This document shows, piece after piece, positions 17,443-26,297 of a DNA stretch of 64,000 bases. This DNA is from Intestinibacillus sp964580155 (GTDB lineage: Bacteria > Bacillota > Clostridia > Oscillospirales > Butyricicoccaceae). The notes beneath the pieces are model-generated. The model saw nothing but the letters and a program-made list of their open reading frames with translations, did no database searches and was not told where the DNA came from. The stretch spans positions 8,417 through 72,416 of the forward strand of contig CAZOJP010000004.1 of the NCBI GenBank assembly GCA_964580155.1. Direction: 5' to 3'. A program made the position numbers and the translations under genes. Numbering within the stretch: position 1 is the stretch's first letter; each line of letters starts with the position of its first letter.

Positions 17443-18030
17443 TTACACACCGCGGTTGATCTTCCTATACAATAATATTGTATCCCTTTTTGCTTGTTTT
17501 GGCAAGTTTTTTTGCTGTGTCAGCAAAATCCCTGCCATCAAAAGCGGCATTACACCATATCCGCTGTATGCGCAAACAATCCCGAGCAGGCCGAGCAGCA
17601 CCGCGCAGCCGACCGAAAGTTGTTCCGTAGCGCGTCCGAACGGGCCGAGCAGGCAGCACAGCACCGTGCCGCCGTCAAGCGGCAAAATCGGAAGCAAATT
17701 AAAAGCGCCTAAGATGACGTTCGCGCCGGCAAAGGGATATGCCCCCAGGTGCGCCGCGATGAGCGCTGCCAGCATGTTGGCAAGCGGCCCTGCAAGCGCA
17801 ATCGCAGCGCGCCGCGGGGCACTGTCGCGCAGACGATACCGCATGACCGCCCCCGCTGCGGTCAAACGCAGGTCGATCAGCTTGCCGCCCACGCAGCGCA
17901 GCGCCATGTAATGTCCGCACTCATGCAGGCCTGCCGCCGCCAGAAACAGCCACAGATTGTGCTGATCGTCCGCCAGAAACAGCAAGGATAGCAGCAGCAC
18001 AAAAGAGTCGCACACCTGTATCCGCCCCAT
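17443..18030 (-). CDS. spoIVFB: SpoIVFB-like site-2 protease (M50)
   Basis: An intramembrane zinc protease; in B. subtilis SpoIVFB releases mature σK in the mother cell. The zinc motif is HECGH (36-40) and the third ligand is Asp119 in NLLPILPLDGG. The protein of 195 residues is mostly hydrophobic with several membrane helices. It lacks any CBS domain and is shorter than the Bacillus protein. The ATG at 18030 overlaps the stop of the upstream M23 gene by one base, the arrangement of spoIVFA-spoIVFB. M50 proteases have other targets, so the σK role is inferred from this pairing. Confidence 0.8.
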   Translation of the reverse strand: MGRIQVCDSFVLLLSLLFLADDQHNLWLFLAAAGLHECGHYMALRCVGGKLIDLRLTAAGAVMRYRLRDSAPRRAAIALAGPLANMLAALIAAHLGAYPFAGANVILGAFNLLPILPLDGGTVLCCLLGPFGRATEQLSVGCAVLLGLLGIVCAYSGYGVMPLLMAGILLTQQKNLPKQAKRDTILLYRKINRGV

Positions 18031-18890
18031 CAGTACTGCACATAGTGGTGCGGATTCAGTGCTTTTCCATCTCTCCAAACCTCGAAGTGCAGGTGATTGC
18101 CCGTTGAATTCCCTGTCGAGCCCACCTGCGCGATTTCCTCTCCCGCCTTGACGATACTGTCCTCTTTGGCGATCAATTTGCTGCAATGCGCATAAAGCGT
18201 GGAAAAACCATCCGCATGATCGACAATCAGGTAGTTTCCATAGCTGCCCGAGCCGGTTTGACGCACTTTTCCGTCCGCAAATGCCAAAATCGCCGTTCCC
18301 TTCGGTGCGGCAAGATCCAGACCGAAGTGATAGCTAACTTTTCCGCTGATCGGATGCGTGCGCGTGCCAAAATCCGAACTCAGCGTTGCGTCTACCGGTT
18401 TCACATGCGCAAAAGCCATCGCGTATGCCGTTAAGTCTGCCTGCTTCGGAAAAATAGTCTGCGCGCGATCTTCCAAATCCTCGCTGTATCCGCTTTCGCT
18501 GTAAACAGGCTGCGCCGCTTCCGCTGTGTCTTGCGCCTCCTGCGTATCAGCAAGGGTTTCCGCCGATTCCGGCTGCGTGATTTGCGCAGGGGTATCCGCT
18601 TCTGTCTGTTCTTTCTCCGCAGAAAAAACAGCGGCTAAAATCTCACTTTTCGCAAAGACCTTCGCCAGCCCATCATCCTCTACCGTGCGGCCGATGGTCG
18701 CAATCACCGCGTTGGTATCCGTACCGCCGTGCAGCAAATATGCCGCGCGCGCGCGCACTGTTTGCGCCGTCTCTCCGCCCGCATACTTGAGCGCAACCGA
18801 TAAAGCAAAAATGCAGACACACGCAATCAGCTTGCGATCCCCCCGTGTGAGCACCTGCTTGGATGTTTTTTTCGCACGCATTTCCGCCAT
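18030..18890 (-). CDS. spoIVFA: SpoIVFA-like membrane M23 peptidase
   Basis: 286 residues: a basic N-terminus, one membrane helix at about 20-37, an acidic low-complexity linker (90-140) and a LytM/M23 domain (170-286). SpoIVFA in B. subtilis holds SpoIVFB in check until signalled from the forespore. The zinc and catalytic residues look intact here (His188, Asp192, His235, His266, His268), so this copy may be an active endopeptidase rather than only a regulator. The gene directly precedes and overlaps spoIVFB. Confidence 0.75.
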   Translation of the reverse strand: MAEMRAKKTSKQVLTRGDRKLIACVCIFALSVALKYAGGETAQTVRARAAYLLHGGTDTNAVIATIGRTVEDDGLAKVFAKSEILAAVFSAEKEQTEADTPAQITQPESAETLADTQEAQDTAEAAQPVYSESGYSEDLEDRAQTIFPKQADLTAYAMAFAHVKPVDATLSSDFGTRTHPISGKVSYHFGLDLAAPKGTAILAFADGKVRQTGSGSYGNYLIVDHADGFSTLYAHCSKLIAKEDSIVKAGEEIAQVGSTGNSTGNHLHFEVWRDGKALNPHHYVQY

Positions 18891-18927
18891 TTTTCATCCC
18901 TCCCCCATAATTTATGCGCGCAGGAGG

Positions 18928-18969
18928 GAAAAAAGAAGCATCCCCTTCGGTTTTTCTTCCGAAGGGGAT
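18928..18969 (-). terminator. Terminator after pyrE
   Basis: Perfect 11-bp stem atccccttcgg/ccgaaggggat (18940-18950 with 18959-18969), then TTCTTTTTTCCC on the minus strand. Confidence 0.92.
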
Positions 18970-18975
18970 CACGCT

Positions 18976-19638
18976 TTACAGCACGCAATACTGCTGCATA
19001 TATACTTCCATCAGCGGCAAAATATCCTCATAACCGCCCTGTGCCTTGAGGTACTCATGAATATCCTGCACCGACACCAGTGAGTGGACGCGGATGCCAA
19101 ATTCCTCTCCGACCTCCATGACCGCGGTCTTGCCCGGCGTCGTGCCGACCTCGCAGCGGTTGACCGAGATGAACATATCGGTGACGCGCACCTGCGCACT
19201 GCTCTGCAGTACCGGCATCGTCTCCCGGATTGCCGTGCCCGCCGTAATCACATCCTCGATGATAATAATGCGGTCGCCATTTTGCGGCTTATAGCCTACA
19301 ATGCTGCCGCCCTCACCGTGATCCTTCGCTTCCTTGCGGTTGAAGAAAAACGGCTTGTCAATGTTGTGCAGGCGTGCGAGCGCACCTGCGGTCGAGGTCG
19401 CAAGCGGGATGCCCTTATAGGCAGGCCCGAACATCGCATCAAAATCGTCGCCGAGCGTTTGCTCAATCAGCGCAGCGTAAAACTCACCCAGTCGGGAGTT
19501 TTGCAGCCCGGTACGGTAGTTGCCGGTGTTGATAAAATACGGCGTTTTGCGTCCGGATTTGGTTGTGAAATCACCGAAGCGCAGCACATCTGCCGCCATC
19601 ATAAATTCGATAAAATTCTTCTTTTCCGCAGTCAGCAT
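18976..19638 (-). CDS. pyrE: Orotate phosphoribosyltransferase
   Basis: Forms orotidine 5'-phosphate from orotate and PRPP. 220 residues with the PRPP-binding loop RIIIIEDVITAGTAIRE and the substrate region FGPAYKGIPLAT. It stands alone between two terminators with its own promoter, away from any other pyrimidine genes in this window. Confidence 0.97.
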   Translation of the reverse strand: MLTAEKKNFIEFMMAADVLRFGDFTTKSGRKTPYFINTGNYRTGLQNSRLGEFYAALIEQTLGDDFDAMFGPAYKGIPLATSTAGALARLHNIDKPFFFNRKEAKDHGEGGSIVGYKPQNGDRIIIIEDVITAGTAIRETMPVLQSSAQVRVTDMFISVNRCEVGTTPGKTAVMEVGEEFGIRVHSLVSVQDIHEYLKAQGGYEDILPLMEVYMQQYCVL

Positions 19639-19670
19639 GATTATAATCCCCTTTTTTATTCTGTATGACC

Positions 19671-19699
19671 ATTATAGCAGACCTTCGCACGCCTCACAA
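19671..19699 (-). promoter_or_regulatory. Predicted pyrE promoter
   Basis: TATAAT (19671-19676) and TTGTGA (19694-19699) on the minus strand are 17 bases apart, 33 bases before the pyrE start. A σA-like promoter. Confidence 0.65.
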
Positions 19700-19703
19700 G
19701 CGC

Positions 19704-19742
19704 GGAAAACCCGAAACGCCGCAAGGCGCTTCGGGTTTTTCT
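19704..19742 (-). terminator. Terminator after ilvD
   Basis: Hairpin aacccgaa-gcgcc-ttgc-ggcg-tttcgggtt followed by a short T-run on the minus strand, 4 bases after the ilvD stop. Confidence 0.85.
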
Positions 19743-19745
19743 GCA

Positions 19746-21410
19746 TTATTCCAATACCGCGCCCTTGTCCGCCGAGGAAACCAAGCGGGCATAGCGGGAC
19801 AGCCAGCCGGTTTTGATCTTCGGTTCACGGGGCACAAAGCGTGCGCGACGTGCCGACAGCTCTTCGTCGGAAACAAGCACCTTCACGCTGCTGTTTGGAA
19901 TGTCAATCGCGATGGTATCCCCCTCTTCGACGAGGGCGATGTTGCCGCCTGCGGCCGCCTCGGGCGAGACGTGACCGATGGAAGCGCCGCGCGACGCGCC
20001 GGAGAACCGACCATCCGTAATCAGCGCGCAATCCTTGTCGAGCTCCATGCCCGCAAGTGCAGATGTCGGGTTGAGCATCTCGCGCATACCGGGTCCGCCC
20101 TTCGGGCCCTCGTACCGGATTACGACGACGTCGCCCTTTTGGATTTGACCGCCGTAAATCGCCGTGATTGCATCGTCCTCGCTTTCAAACACGCGCGCCG
20201 GTCCCTCGTGCACCATCATTTCGGGCGCAACCGCGGAGCGCTTGACGACGCATCCATTTTGAGCCAGATTGCCCCACAGCACAGCGATGCCGCCGGTCTC
20301 GGAATACGGGTTTTCGAGGGGACGAATGATCTGCTCGTTGCGATTCTTGACGCCTTCGAGGTTTTCACCCACGGTTTTTCCGGTTACGGTCGGCAGCGTC
20401 AGATCGAGGAAGTCGCGCTTCGTCAACTCCTTCATGATCGCGGGCACTCCGCCTGCCATGTACAATTCTTCAATATGGTGTGGGCCTGCCGGTGCAAGAT
20501 GACAGATATTCGGCACTTTTCCGGACAGTTCATTGAGCATGCTCAGGTCGAGCTCGACGCCTGCCTCGTGCGCAAGCGCGAGCAGATGCAGCACCGAGTT
20601 TGTCGAACAGCCGATCGCCATTTCGCAGGTCAGCGCGTTGCGAAATGCCGCCGCCGTCAGAATATCGCGGGGCTTGATATCCTTTTGAACGAGCTCCAAA
20701 ATCTTCATACCCGCATGCTTGGCGAGCTGAATGCGCGCTGCGTGCACCGCAGGGATTGTGCCGTTGCCGGGAAGCGCAAAGCCGATGGCCTCCGCAAGAC
20801 AGTTCATGGAATTTGCGGTGTACATGCCGGAGCAGGAGCCGCATCCCGGGCAGGAGCCCAGCTCGCATTCAAGCAGCTTTGCGTCGTCGATCAGACCGGC
20901 CTTGTAGGCGCCGACCGTTTCAAACGTCTTGGAAAGTGAAATTTCCTCGCCGTCATAGTGGCCTGCCAGCATCGGTCCGCCGGAAATAACGATCGACGGA
21001 ATGTTCAGACGCGCCGCAGCCATCATCATGCCCGGCACGATTTTGTCGCAGTTCGGAATCAGCACCAGACCATCGAACTGATGCGCCTGTGCCAGCGTTT
21101 CCACGCTGTCGGCAATGAGCTCACGCGACGGCAGCGAGTATTTCATGCCGATATGCCCCATTGCGATGCCATCGCAAACGCCGATTGCAGGCACCATGAC
21201 CGGTGTGCCGCCCGCCATACGCACGCCTGCCTTTGCCGCGTCCGTGATTTTATCCAGGTTGATATGCCCCGGAATGATTTCCGAATATGCCGAAACAACG
21301 CCGATAATTGGCCGGCCAAGCTCCTCATCGGTCAGGCCGCATGCGCGCAGCAGTGACCGATTGGGCATACGCTCCGCTCCGGCGGTGATGTTATCACTTC
21401 TTTTAGACAT
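19746..21410 (-). CDS. ilvD: Dihydroxy-acid dehydratase
   Basis: Third common enzyme of valine/isoleucine synthesis; an iron-sulfur dehydratase. 554 residues. Cluster cysteines are in LIPNCDKIVPGM and CPGCGSCSGMYTANSM, and the C-terminal GRFSGASRGASIGHVSPEA is present. The start at 21410 has AAGGAGG 7 bases upstream; the longer open frame has no better site. It ends the ilvBNCD group. Confidence 0.97.
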   Translation of the reverse strand: MSKRSDNITAGAERMPNRSLLRACGLTDEELGRPIIGVVSAYSEIIPGHINLDKITDAAKAGVRMAGGTPVMVPAIGVCDGIAMGHIGMKYSLPSRELIADSVETLAQAHQFDGLVLIPNCDKIVPGMMMAAARLNIPSIVISGGPMLAGHYDGEEISLSKTFETVGAYKAGLIDDAKLLECELGSCPGCGSCSGMYTANSMNCLAEAIGFALPGNGTIPAVHAARIQLAKHAGMKILELVQKDIKPRDILTAAAFRNALTCEMAIGCSTNSVLHLLALAHEAGVELDLSMLNELSGKVPNICHLAPAGPHHIEELYMAGGVPAIMKELTKRDFLDLTLPTVTGKTVGENLEGVKNRNEQIIRPLENPYSETGGIAVLWGNLAQNGCVVKRSAVAPEMMVHEGPARVFESEDDAITAIYGGQIQKGDVVVIRYEGPKGGPGMREMLNPTSALAGMELDKDCALITDGRFSGASRGASIGHVSPEAAAGGNIALVEEGDTIAIDIPNSSVKVLVSDEELSARRARFVPREPKIKTGWLSRYARLVSSADKGAVLE

Positions 21411-21435
21411 AGGGATTCCTCCTTTTTGAATCCAA

Positions 21436-21469
21436 AATGGGCGAACGGCGCTCAAACCGTCCGCCCATT
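21436..21469 (-). terminator. Hairpin between ilvC and ilvD
   Basis: A stem of about 13 bp (21436-21448 with 21457-21469, one mismatch) sits between ilvC and ilvD; only TTTTGG follows on the minus strand. It may be a partial terminator or a processing site tuning ilvD expression. Confidence 0.55.
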
Positions 21470-21493
21470 CGGAATATGATGCGTGGGAAAATC

Positions 21494-22489
21494 TTACTTC
21501 TTAAGCCAGCTCATCATGCCGCGCAGGCTCTTGCCGGTCTTCTCCAGCTCAATTTCGGATTCGAGCTGACGGGTCGCGAGGAACTTCGCACGGCCGCCCG
21601 CGCGATTCTCCTGAATCCACTCAGAGGCAAAGGTGCCGTCCTGAATCTCGCGCAGGATCTTTTTCATTTCCTTGCGGGTTTCCTCGGTGATGATGCGCTT
21701 GCCCGTGCGATAGTCGCCGTACTCCGCGGTATCGGAGATGGAATAACGCATCTTTGCAAAGCCGCCCTCGTTAATCAGGTCAACGATGAGCTTCATCTCG
21801 TGGATGCACTCAAAATATGCGTTTTCCGGTGCATAGCCTGCCTCGACCAGCGTCTCAAAGCCCGCCTTCATAAGCTCACAAACGCCGCCGCACAGCACTG
21901 CCTGCTCGCCGAACAGGTCGGTCTCGGTCTCGGTGCGGAAGGTGGACTCGAGGATGCCCGCACGGCCGCCGCCGATGCCGGACGCATATGCGAGTGCGAT
22001 TTCCATTGCCTTGCCCGAAGCATCCTGATGAATGCAAACCAGTGCCGGAACGCCCTGGCCTTCCATATACTGCGTGCGAACCGTGTGACCCGGTCCCTTG
22101 GGCGCAATCATGATAACGTCAACATTTGCCGGCGGAACGATTTGCTTAAAGTGGATGTTGAAGCCGTGCGCAAACGCCAGAACATTACCTGCCTCAAGGT
22201 TGGGCTCAATGACATCCTTGTAGATGTCCGCCTGCTTCTCGTCCGGTGTCAGCATCATGATGATATCGCCAGCCTTGGCAGCCTCGGCCGGGGACATGAC
22301 GGTCAGGCCGTAGTCCTTTGCCTTCTTCTCATGCTGGGAGCCCGGGCGCAGGCCGACAACGACCTTGACACCGGAATCGTGCAGGTTCATCGCATGTGCG
22401 TGGCCCTGCGAACCAAAGCCGATAATCGCAACGGTCTTGCCGTCGAGGATGCCGAGATTACAATCCGAATCGTAGAACATTTTAACCAT
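21494..22489 (-). CDS. ilvC: Ketol-acid reductoisomerase
   Basis: NAD(P)H-dependent isomeroreductase of valine/isoleucine synthesis. 331 residues, class I length. Rossmann motif IIGFGSQGHAHAMNL, followed by GLRPGS, where the residues after the β2 strand set cofactor choice. Three ATG codons are close together; 22489 (MVKMFYDSD) is 8 bases after GGAGG and is preferred. Confidence 0.97.
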   Translation of the reverse strand: MVKMFYDSDCNLGILDGKTVAIIGFGSQGHAHAMNLHDSGVKVVVGLRPGSQHEKKAKDYGLTVMSPAEAAKAGDIIMMLTPDEKQADIYKDVIEPNLEAGNVLAFAHGFNIHFKQIVPPANVDVIMIAPKGPGHTVRTQYMEGQGVPALVCIHQDASGKAMEIALAYASGIGGGRAGILESTFRTETETDLFGEQAVLCGGVCELMKAGFETLVEAGYAPENAYFECIHEMKLIVDLINEGGFAKMRYSISDTAEYGDYRTGKRIITEETRKEMKKILREIQDGTFASEWIQENRAGGRAKFLATRQLESEIELEKTGKSLRGMMSWLKK

Positions 22490-22562
22490 TTTCATTTCCT
22501 CCATCGCTGTATGTAAATTATAAATTGGAAAACTTCGTTGTGGGACAATCCGAAACCGTCCT

Positions 22563-23042
22563 TTAGTAGTTCATTGCGGTGACACCGGAGCGGCAGGTTT
22601 CGATAATATGAAAGTTTGCAATCACAGAGAGAAAGGCATCAATGCGGCTGGGCACCTCGGTAAGCTCCAGAAGCAGCACATCCTCCTTCGCCTGTATGAC
22701 CCGGGCGCCGTATACCTCCGCAACCTCGCGTGCGCTTTCGCGGGTATCCGCATCCGGCTCGCAGACTTTGACGAAGACGAGCTCACGGCAGTGCGCATTG
22801 TCTTCGTGCAGATGGGCAATGCTGATGACCTCTTCAAGCTTGGAAACCTGCTTGATAATCTGCTCCAAAATCGTGTCGTCTCCGGTCACGACGATTGTGA
22901 TGCGGGAGATGCGCGGGTTCGTCGTCGCCGAAACCGTTAATGAATCAATGTTATAGCTGCGGCGACCAAACAGACTAGCTACGCGCGCCAGAACGCCGGC
23001 ATTGTTCTGCACCATGATAGACAAGATATATTTATTATCCAT
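22563..23042 (-). CDS. ilvN: Acetolactate synthase small (regulatory) subunit
   Basis: 159 residues with an N-terminal ACT domain (YILSIMVQNNAGVLARVASL, NIDSLTVSATTNPRISRITI) that binds valine for feedback control, and the usual C-terminal domain. The gene follows ilvB by 14 bases. Confidence 0.96.
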   Translation of the reverse strand: MDNKYILSIMVQNNAGVLARVASLFGRRSYNIDSLTVSATTNPRISRITIVVTGDDTILEQIIKQVSKLEEVISIAHLHEDNAHCRELVFVKVCEPDADTRESAREVAEVYGARVIQAKEDVLLLELTEVPSRIDAFLSVIANFHIIETCRSGVTAMNY

Positions 23043-23056
23043 TTGCAGCGTCCTCC

Positions 23057-24721
23057 TCAGTCCATGATGATGTTTTCGATCGAGCCACCCGCCGGAATCA
23101 TGGGCAGCACGCGCTCATCGCGGTCCACCTCGCAGTCGATAACCACGGGCCCGCCGACTGTCAGCGCGTGGCGCATGGCCTCTTCAAATTCCGCGGGGGT
23201 GGTGCATCGCAGCCCTGTCGCACCGAACGCTTCCGCCAGCTTGACATAATCGGTCTTGCGCTCGAGGGTGGTCGAGGAATACCGCTGGCTGTAAAAGATT
23301 GTCTGCCACTGCCGCACCATTCCGAGCACCTGATTGTTCATAATAACCGTAATAATGGGCAGATTATAGGTCACCGAGGTGCACAGCTCGTTGAGATTCA
23401 TGTGGAAGCTACCATCGCCCGTCACATGAACGACGCGCTGATTCGGACTTGCAATCTGAGCGCCAATCGCCGCGCCGTAGCCAAAGCCCATGGTGCCCAA
23501 TCCGCCGGAAGAGACAAACAGATGCGGAGAGTTACGCTTACAGTACTGCGCAGCCCACATTTGGTGCTGCCCGACATCGGTCGCGATGATTGTATTTTCA
23601 TCCGTTGCCTTGACTATAATATCCATGATGCGATGCGGCTTGAGCACGGTTTCGCTGTCCTTCGGACGATAATCCAGACGGGAGCGCCACACTTCAATCT
23701 GCCGCATCCACTGCGGATGCTCGGTCTGCTTGATATAGGGCAGGATCTCCTGCAAAAAGGTCTTTGCGTCGGACACAACCGGATAATCGGTCGCGATATT
23801 TTTATTGATTTCCGCCGCATCAATGTCTATATGAATGATCTTCGCTCGGGTTGCGAAACGGTTTGGATTTGTTGCAACACGGTCGGAAAAACGCGCTCCA
23901 ATGGTGATTAACACGTCCGCTTCGTCCACCGCGCGATCGGCAGAAACCAGGCCGTGCATGCCGATCAGACCGAGGTTGAGCGGCTCGTCCGAGCGCAGCG
24001 TGCCAAGTGCCATCATCGTGCTCGAAGCGGGAATCTGCGCCTTTTTCATAAATGCGAGCAGTGCTTCCGAAGCACCCGAAGCCTGCACACCGCCGCCGAA
24101 ATAAATGACAGGGCGATCGGCATGGTTGATAATCGCCGCAACTTCCTCGAGGGTTTGTGCGGCAAGGTCGTATTCCTGCTCCGTACTCATCACCGGCTTG
24201 GGTGTATATTCATACAATGCAGAGGTCACATCCTTGGGGATGTCGACCAGAACCGGACCCGGGCGGCCTGTGTTTGCGATGCGGAAAGCATCGCGCAGTA
24301 TGTCCGCCAGCTCTTCCACGCGGCGCACCACAAAGTTGTGCTTGGTGATGGGCATTGTGATGCCGGCGATGTAAACCTCCTGAAAGGAGTCCTTCCCGAT
24401 CAGGGCAGTGCCGACGTTGCCCGTGATTGCGACCATTGGGATAGAGTCCATGTACGCGGTCGCAATGCCTGTGACAAGGTTGGTTGCGCCCGGGCCGCTT
24501 GTTGCAAGGCAGACACCGGTTTTTCCGGTTGCGCGGGCATACCCGTCTGCCGCGTGTGCGGCTCCCTGCTCGTGTGCCGTAATAATATGACGGATACGGT
24601 CGCTGTTCTTATACAGCGCATCGTAAATATTCAGAACCGAACCGCCGGGATAACCAAAAATGGTATCAACACCCTGCTCCACCAACACATCGATCAAAAT
24701 TTCCGAACCATTTCGCTGCAT
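23057..24721 (-). CDS. ilvB: Acetolactate synthase large (catalytic) subunit
   Basis: ThDP-dependent condensation of pyruvate to acetolactate. 554 residues with the catalytic Glu in TAHEQGAAHAADGYARATG, the FAD-region middle domain and the ThDP motif VTGDGSFHMNLNELCT...NN near 415-445. First gene of the ilv operon, placed directly after a T-box leader. Confidence 0.97.
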   Translation of the reverse strand: MQRNGSEILIDVLVEQGVDTIFGYPGGSVLNIYDALYKNSDRIRHIITAHEQGAAHAADGYARATGKTGVCLATSGPGATNLVTGIATAYMDSIPMVAITGNVGTALIGKDSFQEVYIAGITMPITKHNFVVRRVEELADILRDAFRIANTGRPGPVLVDIPKDVTSALYEYTPKPVMSTEQEYDLAAQTLEEVAAIINHADRPVIYFGGGVQASGASEALLAFMKKAQIPASSTMMALGTLRSDEPLNLGLIGMHGLVSADRAVDEADVLITIGARFSDRVATNPNRFATRAKIIHIDIDAAEINKNIATDYPVVSDAKTFLQEILPYIKQTEHPQWMRQIEVWRSRLDYRPKDSETVLKPHRIMDIIVKATDENTIIATDVGQHQMWAAQYCKRNSPHLFVSSGGLGTMGFGYGAAIGAQIASPNQRVVHVTGDGSFHMNLNELCTSVTYNLPIITVIMNNQVLGMVRQWQTIFYSQRYSSTTLERKTDYVKLAEAFGATGLRCTTPAEFEEAMRHALTVGGPVVIDCEVDRDERVLPMIPAGGSIENIIMD

Positions 24722-24756
24722 TTCATCACCCTTTTCATACTTTTAGCACAAATAAT

Positions 24757-25044
24757 AAAAAAGCCCTCGTCTCCTATAGATAAGAGACAAAGACTTTTAC
24801 GTTCTCTGCGGTACCACTCTTAATTGCCGCCAAAGGCGACCGCTCAGCCGTATCCAATTTCTTGAATACGAGACCACATAACGGGGGTCAGCCGTTCCAG
24901 CCTACGCAGGCATTGCAGCCCTTCAGCCAACTGCTCTCGGGGAGACTTTCGCGCTTTCCGTCCTCTACCGTCTTGCACCAGCCGACGGCTCTCTGTGTAG
25001 GTTCCGGACGCTACTTTTCCCGGTCACTGCATTTGTTGATGTTG
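24757..25044 (-). promoter_or_regulatory. T-box riboswitch of the ilvBNCD operon
   Basis: The conserved T-box AGAGTGGTACCGCAGAG lies at 24804-24820 and is followed by a terminator hairpin ending in TTTTTT (24757-24799). Upstream is a structured stem I with the AGAGAGCC...GGTG distal element. In the specifier region, GAAAGTCTCCCCGAGAG, the codon in register is most likely GTC (Val, 24944-24946); CTC (Leu) two bases further on cannot be excluded. Uncharged tRNA should favour readthrough into ilvB. Confidence 0.93.
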
Positions 25045-25050
25045 GTTTAT

Positions 25051-25079
25051 ATTATAGTTACCCCACCCCCAAAAGTCAA
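25051..25079 (-). promoter_or_regulatory. Promoter of the ilv operon
   Basis: Near-consensus TTGACT (25074-25079) and TATAAT (25051-25056) with a 17-base spacer, immediately upstream of the T-box leader. Confidence 0.88.
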
Positions 25080-25183
25080 CCTCTTTTTACGATTTTTTGC
25101 TTTAGCACAGCAAAATTATCCCGCGTATGCTTTTGCACCCAATCGGGCAAACTACTTATAACAACGTTTAAAGGGGCTTTTGT

Positions 25184-25864
25184 ATGTCAATTTCTTTTAT
25201 TCGTACGCTTATACTCTATTTTTGTGTTATTTTCGCACTGCGGCTGATGGGCAAGCGGCAGATTGGGGAGCTGGAACCCAGCGAGCTTGTTATTACAATT
25301 CTGGTCAGCGAGCTCGCGGCTGTGCCCATGCAGGACCTGGGAACGCCGCTGCTTGCGGGTATCATCCCGATTATCACCCTCATTGCGCTCGAAATTCTGG
25401 TGTCCTTTGTTTGTCTCAAAAGTATTACGCTGCGCCGCCTGCTCAATGGGCATCCGGCAGTCATCATCCGCAGCGGCAAGCTCGACCGCAAAAAAATGCA
25501 GCAGATGCGGGTCACAGTAGATGAAGTTCTCGAAACTCTGCGGCAAAGCAATGTCGAATCCATCAGCAACATCAAATATGGTATTATCGAATCCAGCGGC
25601 AAGCTCAGCTACGTCCTGCAAACACCGCATCGTCCCCTCACCGCAGATCTCATGCAGGTGAGTCCGCAGGACAGCGGCGTGCCTCTGATTATCATAAACG
25701 ACGGCAAGCTAATCGGCCGCAATATGGCGCTGCTCAATAAAACGCAGGAGGATGTGCTGCATCAGGTGAAAAATGCGGGCTTGCATGAAATCCGAGAGGT
25801 TTTTTTGATGACGCTCGACGACTGCGGAAACGTCTTTATTCAGGCAAAGGAGGCGCACAAATGA
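25184..25864 (+). CDS. DUF421 membrane protein (YetF/YrbG family)
   Basis: 226 residues: N-terminal membrane helices up to about residue 75 and a soluble C-terminal domain. The family signature LRLMGKRQIGELEPSELVI is near the start. Members of this group are membrane proteins of poorly known role, often linked to spores in Firmicutes. It is transcribed away from ilvB and its stop overlaps the start of the DUF4363 gene by 4 bases, the usual partner. A weak promoter may lie just upstream (TATAAC near 25157). Confidence 0.9.
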   Translation: MSISFIRTLILYFCVIFALRLMGKRQIGELEPSELVITILVSELAAVPMQDLGTPLLAGIIPIITLIALEILVSFVCLKSITLRRLLNGHPAVIIRSGKLDRKKMQQMRVTVDEVLETLRQSNVESISNIKYGIIESSGKLSYVLQTPHRPLTADLMQVSPQDSGVPLIIINDGKLIGRNMALLNKTQEDVLHQVKNAGLHEIREVFLMTLDDCGNVFIQAKEAHK

Positions 25865-26241
25865 AACGGATGATCGTTGCGGTGAGCATGCTGCTTCTCC
25901 TGATTATCGGATGCTTTTACGGTTATCAAAAGCTGGACCTGCTTTCGCAGGAAATCGGCAACCACATTGCGGAAGCGGACGCGCGGCTCGGAATCAGTGA
26001 GCATGACACCGCTTACGCTGATTTGCTCGAAGCCTACCAGCTATGGCGCAGCAAACAGGCACTTCTCGGCTCATTGGTGCGCCACAATGAGCTGGAGGAC
26101 ATCGAAAAACTTTTTCTGCGCGCAATGCAGAGCATGCACGACGGAGAATGGTCCGCATACCGTCTGTACGCGCGAGAGCTGCAGGGCACGATTGCCCACC
26201 TGCCCGAGATGGAAAGACCCTCGATTCAGAATATTTTTTAG
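25861..26241 (+). CDS. DUF4363-family protein
   Basis: 126 residues with an N-terminal membrane anchor (about 5-20) and a helical rest. Resembles the DUF4363 proteins that accompany DUF421 genes. The 4-base ATGA overlap suggests a coupled pair acting together at the membrane. No enzyme motif is visible. Confidence 0.75.
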   Translation: MKRMIVAVSMLLLLIIGCFYGYQKLDLLSQEIGNHIAEADARLGISEHDTAYADLLEAYQLWRSKQALLGSLVRHNELEDIEKLFLRAMQSMHDGEWSAYRLYARELQGTIAHLPEMERPSIQNIF

Positions 26242-26253
26242 CACCGAACACGC

Positions 26254-26297
26254 AAAAACAGGCTGCTCTTCGCATAAAAGAGCAGCCTGTTTTTTTA
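26254..26297. terminator. Bidirectional terminator between DUF4363 and atpC
   Basis: A 15-bp near-perfect stem (aaacaggctgctctt and complement) with a T-run on the plus strand and an A-run giving T's on the minus strand. It serves converging transcripts and overlaps the atpC stop codon. Confidence 0.92.
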
